From: CAXPZW01 sp049594615
Lineage (GTDB): Bacteria > Bacteroidota > Bacteroidia > Flavobacteriales_D > Sanyastnellaceae
Length of the DNA: 64,000 bases
Reading direction: 5' to 3'
NCBI GenBank assembly: GCA_049594615.1
Contig: JBMYJR010000003.1
Location: forward strand, 1 to 64,000
Every line of letters starts with the position of its first letter. Position 1 is the stretch's first letter. The position numbers were made by a program, and so were the translations under genes. Shown in pieces: positions 35,176-43,820 of the stretch. Below the pieces are notes generated by a model, which had not been told where the DNA came from, searched no databases, and saw only the letters and a list, made by a program, of their open reading frames with translations.

Positions 35176-36162
35176 GTGTTTCGCATCCTGCTTCAAAACC
35201 AACACCCCTTCCTCAAAGTGGCCATGCTCTTTTGCATGCTGCTGCTGTTGATGGCCCTGGGCGTGGGATTGGCCTCTGCGCTGGTAGCTGGCGTGCAAGG
35301 CGTTGACATCGCCACCGCCACCGAGCGCCTCGCCGACGCCACGACACCTGAAGGACGCAACGCCATGCGCATGGGACAAGTGCTGTTTCAGCTTGTGGCC
35401 TTTTTGGGCGCGGCTTGGGTGTTTCGCTGGGTGTATGGGCGGGTGAGCGTGCAAGGCTTCTTGCTCCGCGCGCCCAACTTGAACGTTCTCTTCCTCCCGT
35501 TTTTGGTGTTGGCGATGCTCTTTTTGGTGGACGCTGCCACAGTGATCAACACCTGGATCATCCCCACCGATACCGCCTTGGGGCAATGGGCAAGTAGTGC
35601 CGATAAAGCCTCGGCTGAACAAATGAACGCGCTGCTTGGAGAGGGACGCGTGCCGTTGTGGCAACTCTTGATTCTCTCGGCAGTATTGCCTGCGGTGTGT
35701 GAGGAATTCTTCTTCCGCGGTGCCTTGCAGATCACCCTGGTGAAAGCCACCAAGAACGTACACGCTGGGGTGTGGATCACCGCGGTGCTCTTTGCCCTGA
35801 CCCACATGCAAGTGTACGGGATGCTACCGCGACTGCTGCTGGGCGGGATCTTGGGTTACCTGGTGTTGTGGACCGGCTCGCTGTGGGGGGCGATCATCGT
35901 ACACGCGTTGTACAACGCCACAGTCTTGCTGGTGACCCACTACTTCTACTGGAACACCTCCGAAGACACGCCCGACCTCACCGACGTGGACGCCCTTGCC
36001 GCATCACCGGACTATTGGGGCTGGCTAGTGGGCCTGCTGGGCACCGTTGCGGTGGTGTGGGCCATGCGCAAGCGCTCGGCTTGGGGCGAGCTGGAATCCG
36101 AATATGTGCAGTTTGAGGTGCAGGACGTGAACGCGTACCTGCAAGACAAATACGGGCGTTAG
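35176..36162 (+). CDS. CPBP-family intramembrane metalloprotease
   Basis: A 328-residue polytopic membrane protein with about eight helices and the three CPBP (Abi/Rce1) motifs: EEFFFRG at about residues 176-182, ALTHMQ, and the late VHALYNA. Family members cleave membrane-bound or lipidated substrates, or process peptides. I place the start at GTG 35176 (VFRILLQNQHPFLK); no ATG is available before the first helix. It is divergent from dusB, a pairing seen in other Flavobacteriia, and overlaps the convergent ispD stop by four bases. Confidence 0.85.
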   Translation: MFRILLQNQHPFLKVAMLFCMLLLLMALGVGLASALVAGVQGVDIATATERLADATTPEGRNAMRMGQVLFQLVAFLGAAWVFRWVYGRVSVQGFLLRAPNLNVLFLPFLVLAMLFLVDAATVINTWIIPTDTALGQWASSADKASAEQMNALLGEGRVPLWQLLILSAVLPAVCEEFFFRGALQITLVKATKNVHAGVWITAVLFALTHMQVYGMLPRLLLGGILGYLVLWTGSLWGAIIVHALYNATVLLVTHYFYWNTSEDTPDLTDVDALAASPDYWGWLVGLLGTVAVVWAMRKRSAWGELESEYVQFEVQDVNAYLQDKYGR

Positions 36163-36842
36163 CCGAGCAAGGCCTCGGCCACTGCGAGGTCCATCGGAGA
36201 GGTGATCTTCACATTCTCCACATTGCCATCCACCCAACTCACTTGAACACCTGCCGCTTCCACGACCGAAGCATCGTCGGTGAATCCTTTGGAATACGGC
36301 TGCTCAAAGGCCGAGCGTAGCACCTCCAATTGAAAACACTGTGGGGTTTGCACCTTGCGGTAATCGCTGCGGTTCACCACCTCCGAACGGTCGGTGTGCA
36401 TCAGGCGCAGGCTATCCACCACGGGCACTACGGGAACAGCTGCACCGTGCTTTTCGGCTTCTCGAAAACAGCGCGAGATCACTTCGTGCGACACCAGCGG
36501 ACGCACCGCATCGTGCACCCCTACTAGGCCTTGTTCACCCTGCAATCGGACCAAGCCGTTGGCCACCGAATGGAATCGCGTTTCGCCACCAGCAACCGTA
36601 CTGTGGGGCACCAACAAATGGTGCTCGCGACAGAGGTCGTTCCAGAAATCCACAAATTCCGGGTGGAGTACGACCACGATGTTCAAAGCAGGATCCCAGC
36701 TGTGAAATTGCTCCAAAGTGTGCACCAAAATGGGCCTGCCACGCAGCAGCAGGAATTGCTTGGGCAAATCCATGCCCATGCGGGAACCGGTGCCGCCGGC
36801 AACCACAATCAAGTGGCGTTGGATGGAGGAAGAAGGTGCCAT
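36159..36842 (-). CDS. ispD: 2-C-methyl-D-erythritol 4-phosphate cytidylyltransferase
   Basis: Third step of the MEP isoprenoid pathway, making CDP-methylerythritol. The 227-residue protein has the nucleotide-binding VVAGGTGSRMGMDLPKQFLL (family AAGxGxRMG with a conserved Lys), GGETRFHSVANGL, VGVHDAVRPLVS, and the late RKVQTPQCFQLEVL and FTDDASVVEAAG. Length is normal. It is separated from sod upstream by a terminator. Presence of IspD implies the MEP route, usual in Bacteroidota. Confidence 0.94.
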   Translation of the reverse strand: MAPSSSIQRHLIVVAGGTGSRMGMDLPKQFLLLRGRPILVHTLEQFHSWDPALNIVVVLHPEFVDFWNDLCREHHLLVPHSTVAGGETRFHSVANGLVRLQGEQGLVGVHDAVRPLVSHEVISRCFREAEKHGAAVPVVPVVDSLRLMHTDRSEVVNRSDYRKVQTPQCFQLEVLRSAFEQPYSKGFTDDASVVEAAGVQVSWVDGNVENVKITSPMDLAVAEALLG

Positions 36843-36847
36843 GGAGT

Positions 36848-36880
36848 CAAAAAAAACCGCCTCACTGGGGAGGCGGTTTT
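36848..36880 (-). terminator. Intrinsic terminator after the superoxide dismutase gene
   Basis: Perfect 11-pair stem (AAAACCGCCTC with GAGGCGGTTTT) with a six-base loop. On the minus strand it is followed by a run of T. Confidence 0.9.
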
Positions 36881-36897
36881 ATGCGGTGAGGGAGGAA

Positions 36898-37506
36898 TTA
36901 CTTAGCAGCTGCGTAGCGGCGGTTCACTTCGTCCCAGTTGATGACATTGAAGAACGCCGTGATGTAATCTGGACGGCGGTTCTGGTAGTTCAGGTAGTAA
37001 GCGTGCTCCCAAACATCGAGACCGAGGATGGGGGTACCGCCACACCCGATGCCTGGCATCAGTGGGTTGTCTTGGTTGGCCGAAGAACACACTTCAACCG
37101 CACCGCCGTCCTTCACGCACAGCCATGCCCAACCCGAACCGAAGCGGGTAGCAGCAGCCTTCGCGAAAGCGTCTTTGAATGCGTCGTACGAGCCGTAGGC
37201 AGCATTGATGGCGTCGGCAACCTCACCGGTTGGAGCGCCTCCGCCGTTGGGTGACATCACCGACCAAAACAAGTTGTGGTTGAAGTAACCGCCACCGTTG
37301 TTTCGCACACCGGCATTGTTCATGTCCATGCCTGAGCAAATGTCCTCGATGGACTTGCCAGCCAAGTCGGTGCCTTCAACGGCCGCGTTGAGCTTGGTGG
37401 TGTAACCGTTGTGGTGCTTGCCGTGGTGGATTTCCATGGTTCGCGCATCGATGTGGGGCTCGAGGGCGTCGTATGCGTAGGGCAGTGCAGGAAGTTCAAA
37501 AGCCAT
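36898..37506 (-). CDS. sodB: Superoxide dismutase, Fe/Mn family
   Basis: A 202-residue enzyme that dismutates superoxide. Metal ligands are visible in MEIHHGKHHNGY (first His), NHNLFW (second His) and the signature LDVWEHAYY (Asp and His). GSGWAWLCV is the conserved hydrophobic wall. Whether it uses iron or manganese cannot be settled by eye; the sodB symbol is provisional. Preceded by an exact -7 element on the minus strand and followed by a strong terminator, so monocistronic. Confidence 0.95.
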   Translation of the reverse strand: MAFELPALPYAYDALEPHIDARTMEIHHGKHHNGYTTKLNAAVEGTDLAGKSIEDICSGMDMNNAGVRNNGGGYFNHNLFWSVMSPNGGGAPTGEVADAINAAYGSYDAFKDAFAKAAATRFGSGWAWLCVKDGGAVEVCSSANQDNPLMPGIGCGGTPILGLDVWEHAYYLNYQNRRPDYITAFFNVINWDEVNRRYAAAK

Positions 37507-37547
37507 AATGATTTTTTTTCTGGGTGGGATCAGGTTGAAATCGGTTG

Positions 37548-37555
37548 CAAAGTTA
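37548..37555 (-). promoter_or_regulatory. -7 element TAACTTTG before the superoxide dismutase gene
   Basis: Exact TAnnTTTG match on the minus strand, 41 bases before the ATG at 37506. Confidence 0.5.
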
Positions 37556-37586
37556 GGAATTCAGAAACCCGCAAAATGTTCGGTGC

Positions 37587-39284
37587 TTATTCGCGGTTGG
37601 CTGCCAGAGAAGCTTGGAAGAACGTGGAATAATCCCGCAGCACTTCGAGGGCCTTTTGGTAGTCGTCGTCGCGGTGGCGCAGTACGTAGTAGTAGGCACT
37701 TTCGTCAAACAGGTGCTTGGCCAAGTAGGCTTTGGCGCGAGCGGCCATTTCGGCGCGGTCGGTGGACGACGGTTTGCCGAGTTCCGGGTCTTGTTCGCGA
37801 CCGAAGTCCAGCAGCGCGGTCAACAGAGCATCGTCCGCATCGAAGCGCGTGTCGAAGGAAATCAAGTCCGGATACGCCTGTTGCATGGCCTGGCGGTTGC
37901 GCACATAGTAGTCCAAGGTTACCGAACGGTACGCCCCCAAGTAGCTGAGCTCAGCGGCCAAGGGTGAACGCGTGGTGTCCAGCGGAATGAAGATGTCAGG
38001 GGTGATGCCACCACCACCGTACACGATGCGTCCGCCAGGGGTTTCGAAGCGCAACGAATCCGCAAATTCAATGCTGTCTGCGCTCATCAACTCACCCGAC
38101 TCCAGACGCTGGTGGTAGTCGTCCTCGTAATCAATGCCATCACCGTACGGCTTTTGGATGCAGCGGCCGCTTGGAGTGTAGTAGCGCGCCACGGTGATGC
38201 GCAGCGCGGAGTTGTCACGCATCTCGTATTGGTGCTGCACCAGGCCCTTACCAAAACTGCGGCGACCAATGGTGATGCTGCGGTCGTGGTCTTGCAGGGC
38301 TCCGGCCACCACTTCACTGGCCGAAGCCGAAGATTGGTTCATCAGCACGGTCACCTCCATGTCGCGGTACTTGCCACGTTTGCTGGAGTACGTGTTGCGT
38401 TTACCTTGGGTGCGTCCTTCGGTGAAGACAATGAGTTCGTTTTTGTCCAAGAACTCCTCGACAATATTGGTGGCGGCATCGAGGTATCCACCGCCGTTGC
38501 CGCGCAGGTCAAGGACCAGCTTTTGGGTGCCTCCCTCGCGCAGGTTGTCCACCGCCAAGCGAAACTCCTCATATGTGGTACGCGCAAACTGGTTGATCTT
38601 CACGTAGCCCACGTCGCCGTCCTGGTACTGGGCCACCACCGAATAGATGGGAATGCGGTCGCGTTCGATGTCGAAGCTGAGCAGTTCGGCCTCCCCGAGA
38701 CGTTGCACGCCAATTTTCACCCTGGAGCCTGAGCGCCCTTTGAGGCGGGTCATGACGTCTTCAGAGGTAATGTCAGCGCCGGTGATGGTGCTGTCATCCA
38801 CCAGTACAATGCGGTCGCCAGCAATGATGCCAGCGCGTTGTGACGGACCGCCATCGATGGCGTTGACCACCACCAAGGTGTCGTCTTCAATCATGAACTC
38901 CACGCCGATGCCGTCAAACCCGCCTTGCATCTGCTCGCTCATGCGGGAAAAGTCTTCGGGGGAGATGTAGAAGGAGTGCGGATCGAGGTCTTCAAGCAAG
39001 GTCTCGATGGCGCGCTCGACCAAATCGTCGCCATCCACCGAATCCACGTAATTGTCCTCGATGCGCTCGAGCACTTGGAGGAGCTTGTCTGCATCGCCGC
39101 CTGAGTTGGGTTGGAAGTCAAACAGCTGCGCGTCTTTGCCCAATTGGGTGCCTAGGAAAATGCCCACGATCAGCACCAAACCAATCAGCAACGGCTGGAA
39201 CGCATTGGGCTTGCGGCGTGGTTCCTGCTCCCTGTCGGGGCGCATGTTCATTTTCTTTTCGTAGTAGTCAACGCGTTCGCTCAT
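37587..39284 (-). CDS. ctpA: S41-family C-terminal processing peptidase
   Basis: This 565-residue protein has a short cytoplasmic N-terminus, one signal-anchor helix (about residues 28-46), a PDZ domain (about 90-190, with MQGGFDGIGVEFMIEDD and GDRIVLVDDSTITG) and the S41 catalytic domain. The serine is in NQSSASASEVVAGALQD and the lysine in SFGKGLVQ. A C-terminal extension of about 170 residues is typical of Bacteroidota members. It should cleave periplasmic proteins at their C-termini. It lies 46 bases after the dCMP deaminase gene, a pairing often conserved in the phylum. Confidence 0.93.
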   Translation of the reverse strand: MSERVDYYEKKMNMRPDREQEPRRKPNAFQPLLIGLVLIVGIFLGTQLGKDAQLFDFQPNSGGDADKLLQVLERIEDNYVDSVDGDDLVERAIETLLEDLDPHSFYISPEDFSRMSEQMQGGFDGIGVEFMIEDDTLVVVNAIDGGPSQRAGIIAGDRIVLVDDSTITGADITSEDVMTRLKGRSGSRVKIGVQRLGEAELLSFDIERDRIPIYSVVAQYQDGDVGYVKINQFARTTYEEFRLAVDNLREGGTQKLVLDLRGNGGGYLDAATNIVEEFLDKNELIVFTEGRTQGKRNTYSSKRGKYRDMEVTVLMNQSSASASEVVAGALQDHDRSITIGRRSFGKGLVQHQYEMRDNSALRITVARYYTPSGRCIQKPYGDGIDYEDDYHQRLESGELMSADSIEFADSLRFETPGGRIVYGGGGITPDIFIPLDTTRSPLAAELSYLGAYRSVTLDYYVRNRQAMQQAYPDLISFDTRFDADDALLTALLDFGREQDPELGKPSSTDRAEMAARAKAYLAKHLFDESAYYYVLRHRDDDYQKALEVLRDYSTFFQASLAANRE

Positions 39285-39330
39285 GGGGTCGAGAATCGTA
39301 CTTGGGTTACAATTGGAAGAGGCCGCCGGT

Positions 39331-39786
39331 TCACACGTCCGGGAAATGGACCACTTCCAAACCGGCTTCGCGCAGGAAGTCCAAGCCTGTGGAGTCTTTG
39401 TATTCGGTGATGTACACCACCCGCTTGATGCCGGCCTGCAGGATCAACTTGCTGCAATCGCGGCACGGCGACAGGGTAATGTACAACGTGCACCCTTGCG
39501 CACCGTTAGTGCTGCGGGCCACTTTCAAAATGGCGTTTGCCTCGGCGTGCAAAACGTACCATTTGGTCTCTCCGTTGTCGTCCTCACAGGCATTGGGGAA
39601 GCCCCCGGGTGTGCCATTGTAGCCATCCGAGATGATCATGCCATCCTTGACCAACAACGCGCCTACCTGCTTGCGGGTGCAGTGGCTGAGTTTGGACCAT
39701 TCCATGGCCATACGGAGGTAAGCCCGGTCGTACCGGCGTTGCTTTTCAAGGGCCGTCGATGGGGCGGTCGATGGGGTGTGAGACAT
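39331..39786 (-). CDS. comEB: dCMP/deoxycytidylate deaminase family (ComEB-like)
   Basis: A 151-residue zinc deaminase. The zinc and proton-shuttle motif is in LHAEANAILK (HAE) and the paired cysteines in LSPCRDCSKLIL. The N-terminal SKLSHCTRKQVGALLVKDG and ISDGYNGTPGGFPN blocks mark the dCMP-deaminase branch, which supplies dUMP for thymidylate synthesis. The start MSHTPST at 39786 follows directly after a -7 element; the longer frame runs through that promoter. The name ComEB is a homology label and implies no competence role. Confidence 0.9.
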   Translation of the reverse strand: MSHTPSTAPSTALEKQRRYDRAYLRMAMEWSKLSHCTRKQVGALLVKDGMIISDGYNGTPGGFPNACEDDNGETKWYVLHAEANAILKVARSTNGAQGCTLYITLSPCRDCSKLILQAGIKRVVYITEYKDSTGLDFLREAGLEVVHFPDV

Positions 39787-39792
39787 GACACA

Positions 39793-39800
39793 CAAATGTA
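39793..39800 (-). promoter_or_regulatory. -7 element TACATTTG abutting the dCMP deaminase gene
   Basis: Exact TAnnTTTG match on the minus strand, ending six bases before the ATG at 39786; predicts a leaderless or near-leaderless mRNA. Confidence 0.55.
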
Positions 39801-39891
39801 ACGCAACCCACACGCCTTACCATGCCCCATCACCCAGAAAGGCAGTGCTTTTACACTGCTACAGGGTCACAAATCTTCTAAATTGCACCTC

Positions 39892-42800
39892 ATGAACCGC
39901 TGGATAGTCTGCCTCATCGGATGGGTAGCGTGGACGACTGCTGCCGGCCAAAGCCTGCACTTTGATCGCTACTCAAAGCCACAGGGTCTGCCCACAACTG
40001 GTGTCTACGATGTGGCCCAAGATGTCGAAGGTGCCCTTTGGATCGCCACCGAAGACGGAGGACTCAGCCGCTTTGATGGGCGCACCTTTCGCAGCTACCG
40101 CCGCACAGAAGGCTTGCCCGATGCCAGCGTGCGCAGCTTGTATGTGGCCAACAATGGCCGCCTCTGGTTGGGTCTGCCTGAAAGCGGTTTGGCCTACTTC
40201 GAAAACGACTCCATCCACACCCTTGCTTTGCCCCCAGGTTACCCGGACTTGCACGTGCGTTGCATGCTGGAGGACGCTGCTGGCCGCTTGGTCATCGGCA
40301 CAAAATCGGACGGCCTGTTTGTGTTGAATGACACTGCACTGGAACCCATGCAACGCCCGCCGGGCATGGACGCCACTGTCCGCTGCGCTCTCCAAGATGC
40401 CGACGGCCACAGCTGGTACGGCACCGACCACGGCGTGTGGTGTTGGGACAACGTCGGGTGGCACTATTGGGGGCTGGAACACGGCCTCTCCCACCCGCGA
40501 GTGCTGAGCCTGTTGGAAACCGATGACGGCGTTTGGGCAGGCACCGAAACCGGTCTGGTACGCATCCGACGCGAACAAGAACGCGCCGAACCGGCGCGCG
40601 CCTTTGACGGCATTCGCATCCGCACCCTGGCCCGTGACCTGCAGGACGAAATCTGGGTGGGAACAAAAACAGAGGGGGTCGCCCATTTTCTGCCGGATCT
40701 GAACGTCAATTCGCCGAGTTGGCTCTCGTCCGAACAGGGGCTGCCCGACAACCGTTTTCGCAAGATTTTCACCGACCGCGACGGTACGTTGTGGTTCGGT
40801 ACCCGCGTAGGCGGGCTGGCTGCACTTAGTGACCGCCGGTTCCAGCATTACACCCAAAGCCAAGGTTTTCCGGAGGAGAGCATGACGGCTGTGGCCGTGC
40901 AAAACGACACAACCGTTTGGTTTGGCACCCTTTCCGGACAGGTCTACCGCTGGCAGGAAAACGCCTTGGAATGCGTTTACACCAACACGAGTAAAGACGA
41001 CGATGAAATCACCTGCATACGACCGACCTCGGACGGTCGTGTGCTGATCGGCACCACGAATTCCGGCGTGTTGGAATGGAAATCCGAACGCATCAGCACG
41101 CTGTTCCCATTCAGCGAAATGGGCACCATTCGCGCCATTGTAGCACGAAGCGACAGGCTCTTGATCGCTGGCGAAGAGCTGACCAGAGATGTCGGATTTG
41201 TGTGGGAAGATCCGACTCGAATTGACCCCCTGCTTGCGGTGAATACCGCCTTCTTCTCCGCAAACGACGACCTGTGGGTGGGCACCCCTAAAGGATTGTA
41301 CCACTCGGTGTGGAATGCGCAAGCGGGCAGCTATGGAGCGCTGAAAGGCATTCCCGGCACGCGCAATATGCCCATCACGGCCATCACCCAATGCCGCCAC
41401 GGACACCTGTGGGTTGGCACCGAAGGCGCGGGTGTGTTGCAGGTAGAAGACGACCGTGTGGTGGGCAACGTGGGGCTGGACTTCATGGAAAACTACGTGG
41501 TGCATTTTGTGGCCGAAGACGCCCAAGGCGACCTTTGGATTGGCACGCCTGATGGCTTGCAGCACTTGGTCATGGATCCCGAAGGCGCAGCTGTTCTGGA
41601 CGCCGAATTCTACGACAGCGACGATGGATTTGCCGGGGTAGAAACCCGCCGCAATGCCGTGGCTGTGGACCGCGAAGGCACCCTGTGGTGCGGCACCACA
41701 GAAGGCATCAGTCGGGTGCTCGGCGCCGGATATATGCCGCACTACATTCCACCAGCGGTGACCCTAGACCAGGTGCAACTCAACTACGTTCCTGTAGCTT
41801 GGGACAGCCTGCTAGCCGCCACCGAAACCCCTGATGTGGTGTGCTTGGAGTCCGACCAAAATCAATTCTCGTTTGAGGTGCACGCGGTGTCGCTAACCCA
41901 GCCCGAACGCCTGCGTTACCAATACCAATTGGTGGGCGCCGATCAAACCTGGCGACCCGCGACCACCGCCAACCAAGTCTCATACAGCAGCTTGGAGCCA
42001 GGCATGTACCAATTGCTGGTGCGCGCCTCGGTAAACGGCACCGCTTGGAGCGACCAACCGGCGGTGGCCCAATTCAAAATCGAACCGCCTTTTTACGCCA
42101 CTTGGCCTTTCCGCATCGGCGCCGCATTGCTTATCGCGGTAGTGGTCATTGGGTTTGTACGCTTGCGCTTGCAATACCTCCTGCGTGAAAAGCGTAAACT
42201 GGAAATCAAAGTGGACGAACGCACCCGCGAAGTCCGCGCAGAACAAGCCCGCAGCGACCGGCTACTCCTCAATATCCTCCCTCGGGAAACCGCCGAAGAA
42301 CTCAAGACTCACGGCGCCACCACGGCTCGACACTACAACGACGTGAGTGTGTTATTCACCGATTTCAAGGGCTTCACCCAGCTGAGCGAACAGCTCGATT
42401 CCAACTTGCTAGTACAAACCCTAGACAAGTACTTCCGGGCCTTTGACGCCTTGACCGGGCAATTCAAGGTGGAGAAAATCAAGACCATTGGCGATGCGTA
42501 CATGTGCGCCGCTGGCATCCCAACCTCCCAAGCTGATCACGCGGTACGTATGGTGGATTTTGCCGTGGCCTTGCGCAAGGCAGTGCACACCATCAACGCC
42601 GAGAACCGCGCCGAGGGCAAGCCCGCTTGGGACATTCGCATAGGCATCCACAGCGGTCCCGTGGTGGCAGGGGTTGTAGGAGAGAAAAAGTTTGCTTACG
42701 ATATCTGGGGAGACACGGTGAACATCGCTGCCCGTATGGAAAGCTCTGGCGAAGTCGATGAAATAAACGTGTCTCTGGAAACCAGCCGCCTGATCTCAGG

Positions 42801-42912
42801 CACTTACCGCACAGAAGCGCGCGGTGAAGTGGCCGCAAAGAACAAAGGGGCGCTGGAAATGTACTTTGTGCGAGAAAAGCGCAGCGCAGAACATGAAAGT
42901 ATACACCCGTAA
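39892..42912 (+). CDS. Two-component-type propeller receptor with adenylate cyclase output
   Basis: This 1006-residue signal protein has, in order: signal peptide; about 14 Reg_prop beta-propeller repeats (residues about 25-620, units like GALWIATEDGGLSRFDG); a Y_Y_Y Ig-like domain (about 660-730); one transmembrane helix (about 740-760); a signalling coiled coil ending LLLNILPRETAEELK; and a class III nucleotide cyclase (about 812-1000). Metal aspartates lie in VLFTDFKGF and IKTIGDAYM. The Lys of EKIKTIGD and Asp of YDIWGDTVN are the adenine-selecting pair, so cAMP is the likely product. It resembles Bacteroidota hybrid glycan sensors, but the kinase and DNA-binding parts are replaced by a cyclase. 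It overlaps the next gene by 20 bases. Confidence 0.9.
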   Translation: MNRWIVCLIGWVAWTTAAGQSLHFDRYSKPQGLPTTGVYDVAQDVEGALWIATEDGGLSRFDGRTFRSYRRTEGLPDASVRSLYVANNGRLWLGLPESGLAYFENDSIHTLALPPGYPDLHVRCMLEDAAGRLVIGTKSDGLFVLNDTALEPMQRPPGMDATVRCALQDADGHSWYGTDHGVWCWDNVGWHYWGLEHGLSHPRVLSLLETDDGVWAGTETGLVRIRREQERAEPARAFDGIRIRTLARDLQDEIWVGTKTEGVAHFLPDLNVNSPSWLSSEQGLPDNRFRKIFTDRDGTLWFGTRVGGLAALSDRRFQHYTQSQGFPEESMTAVAVQNDTTVWFGTLSGQVYRWQENALECVYTNTSKDDDEITCIRPTSDGRVLIGTTNSGVLEWKSERISTLFPFSEMGTIRAIVARSDRLLIAGEELTRDVGFVWEDPTRIDPLLAVNTAFFSANDDLWVGTPKGLYHSVWNAQAGSYGALKGIPGTRNMPITAITQCRHGHLWVGTEGAGVLQVEDDRVVGNVGLDFMENYVVHFVAEDAQGDLWIGTPDGLQHLVMDPEGAAVLDAEFYDSDDGFAGVETRRNAVAVDREGTLWCGTTEGISRVLGAGYMPHYIPPAVTLDQVQLNYVPVAWDSLLAATETPDVVCLESDQNQFSFEVHAVSLTQPERLRYQYQLVGADQTWRPATTANQVSYSSLEPGMYQLLVRASVNGTAWSDQPAVAQFKIEPPFYATWPFRIGAALLIAVVVIGFVRLRLQYLLREKRKLEIKVDERTREVRAEQARSDRLLLNILPRETAEELKTHGATTARHYNDVSVLFTDFKGFTQLSEQLDSNLLVQTLDKYFRAFDALTGQFKVEKIKTIGDAYMCAAGIPTSQADHAVRMVDFAVALRKAVHTINAENRAEGKPAWDIRIGIHSGPVVAGVVGEKKFAYDIWGDTVNIAARMESSGEVDEINVSLETSRLISGTYRTEARGEVAAKNKGALEMYFVREKRSAEHESIHP

Positions 42913-43441
42913 AGGCGACGAGGGCCAAACCGGCCTGTTGGGAGGCACCCGCGTGCCCAAACACCATCCGCGCATCGAAGCCTATGGTACCCTGGATGAA
43001 CTCAACAGCTTCATTGGGTTGTTGCACGACCACGTAGCAGACCCTTCTGCGCGTGCATTGCTGCAACGCATCCAAAGTGCGCTGTTCGCTGTGGGCAGCC
43101 ACCTTTCGGCAGACCCAGAAACCAACAAGTTTCCCCTGCCTGTCATCGATGCATCACTGACAGCGGATTTGGAATCTGCCATGGACAGCATGGATGTGGA
43201 TTTGCCCGCCCTGCAGAACTTTGTGTTGCCCGGAGGACACGTGACCAACTCCTATGCCCATGTGTGCCGTACGGTAACCCGACGCGCTGAACGCCGTATA
43301 GGCGAAATGCAGGGTGAGGTAGAAATTCCATCTGCTGTGATGCCACTGCTCAACCGCTTAAGCGACTACTTCTTTGTTCTGGCACGGTGGTTGAGTGCGC
43401 AAAACGGCGCGGACGAAATCACCTGGAAGCCCCGCGAATAA
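42893..43441 (+). CDS. Cob(I)alamin adenosyltransferase, PduO type
   Basis: A 182-residue ATP:cobalamin adenosyltransferase that makes adenosylcobalamin. Motifs: N-terminal KVYTRKGDEGQTGLLGGTRV (ATP-binding), YGTLDELNSFIGL, and the C-terminal RTVTRRAERRIGEM and LLNRLSDYFFVLARW. The ATG at 42893 lies within the cyclase gene, giving translational coupling. No cobalamin riboswitch or B12 enzymes are visible nearby; the typical client in this phylum would be methylmalonyl-CoA mutase. Confidence 0.93.
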   Translation: MKVYTRKGDEGQTGLLGGTRVPKHHPRIEAYGTLDELNSFIGLLHDHVADPSARALLQRIQSALFAVGSHLSADPETNKFPLPVIDASLTADLESAMDSMDVDLPALQNFVLPGGHVTNSYAHVCRTVTRRAERRIGEMQGEVEIPSAVMPLLNRLSDYFFVLARWLSAQNGADEITWKPRE

Positions 43442-43524
43442 ATAAACACACGTAAAATGATCATGGAGAATAGCCGGCCAAAGTTCGCACTGAACCCACC
43501 TGTTGGAGGTGGCGTCATTTCGCA

Positions 43525-43532
43525 TACTTTTG
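43525..43532 (+). promoter_or_regulatory. -7 element TACTTTTG before the DUF2795 gene
   Basis: Exact TAnnTTTG match 34 bases before the ATG at 43567. Confidence 0.5.
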
Positions 43533-43566
43533 CGGCATTCCTAAATCGCCTATAACAGATTGAGTT

Positions 43567-43788
43567 ATGTATTGGACACTGGAATTGGCCTCCTATCTGG
43601 AAGACGCCCCATGGCCCGCCACTAAAGATGAGCTGATCGATTACGCGATGCGTGCCGGCGCTCCCCTTGAAGTCGTAGAAAACTTGCAGCAAGTGGAGGA
43701 CGAAGGCGACGCATTCGAAACCATCGAAGACATTTGGCCGGACTATCCGACCAAGGAAGACTTCTTCTTCAACGAAGACGAATACTAG
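43567..43788 (+). CDS. DUF2795-type small acidic protein
   Basis: A 73-residue, strongly acidic protein: MYWTLELASYLEDAPWPATK, then DELIDYAMRAGAPLEVVENL, and an Asp/Glu/Phe-rich tail (PTKEDFFFNEDEY). The fold pattern (short strand then helix with W-P-A-T-x-x-E/D-L-I-x-Y-A) is that of DUF2795, frequent in Bacteroidota and of unknown function. It has its own promoter and terminator, so it is probably made as a separate short mRNA. Confidence 0.85.
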   Translation: MYWTLELASYLEDAPWPATKDELIDYAMRAGAPLEVVENLQQVEDEGDAFETIEDIWPDYPTKEDFFFNEDEY

Positions 43789-43790
43789 AA

Positions 43791-43820
43791 TCAAAAAAGC
43801 CCGCGAGTAGCGGGCTTTTC
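43791..43820 (+). terminator. Intrinsic terminator after the DUF2795 gene
   Basis: Perfect ten-pair stem (AAAAGCCCGC with GCGGGCTTTT), five-base loop, T-rich on both sides, so possibly bidirectional. Confidence 0.88.

Noticed and set aside
35089..35811. N-terminal extension of dusB
   Set aside because: The extension runs antisense through the CPBP gene and across both divergent promoters; the Dus family starts near 35088.
39973..41742. Minus-strand open frame of 589 codons
   Set aside because: Lies entirely antisense to the propeller repeats of the cyclase gene, has no family motifs, and its composition (Ala, Gly, Val, His, Gln rich) is typical of a shadow frame in GC-rich DNA.
42700..42893. 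Possible cobalamin riboswitch before the adenosyltransferase gene
   Set aside because: The upstream bases are coding sequence of the cyclase, and no B12-box-like element is visible.
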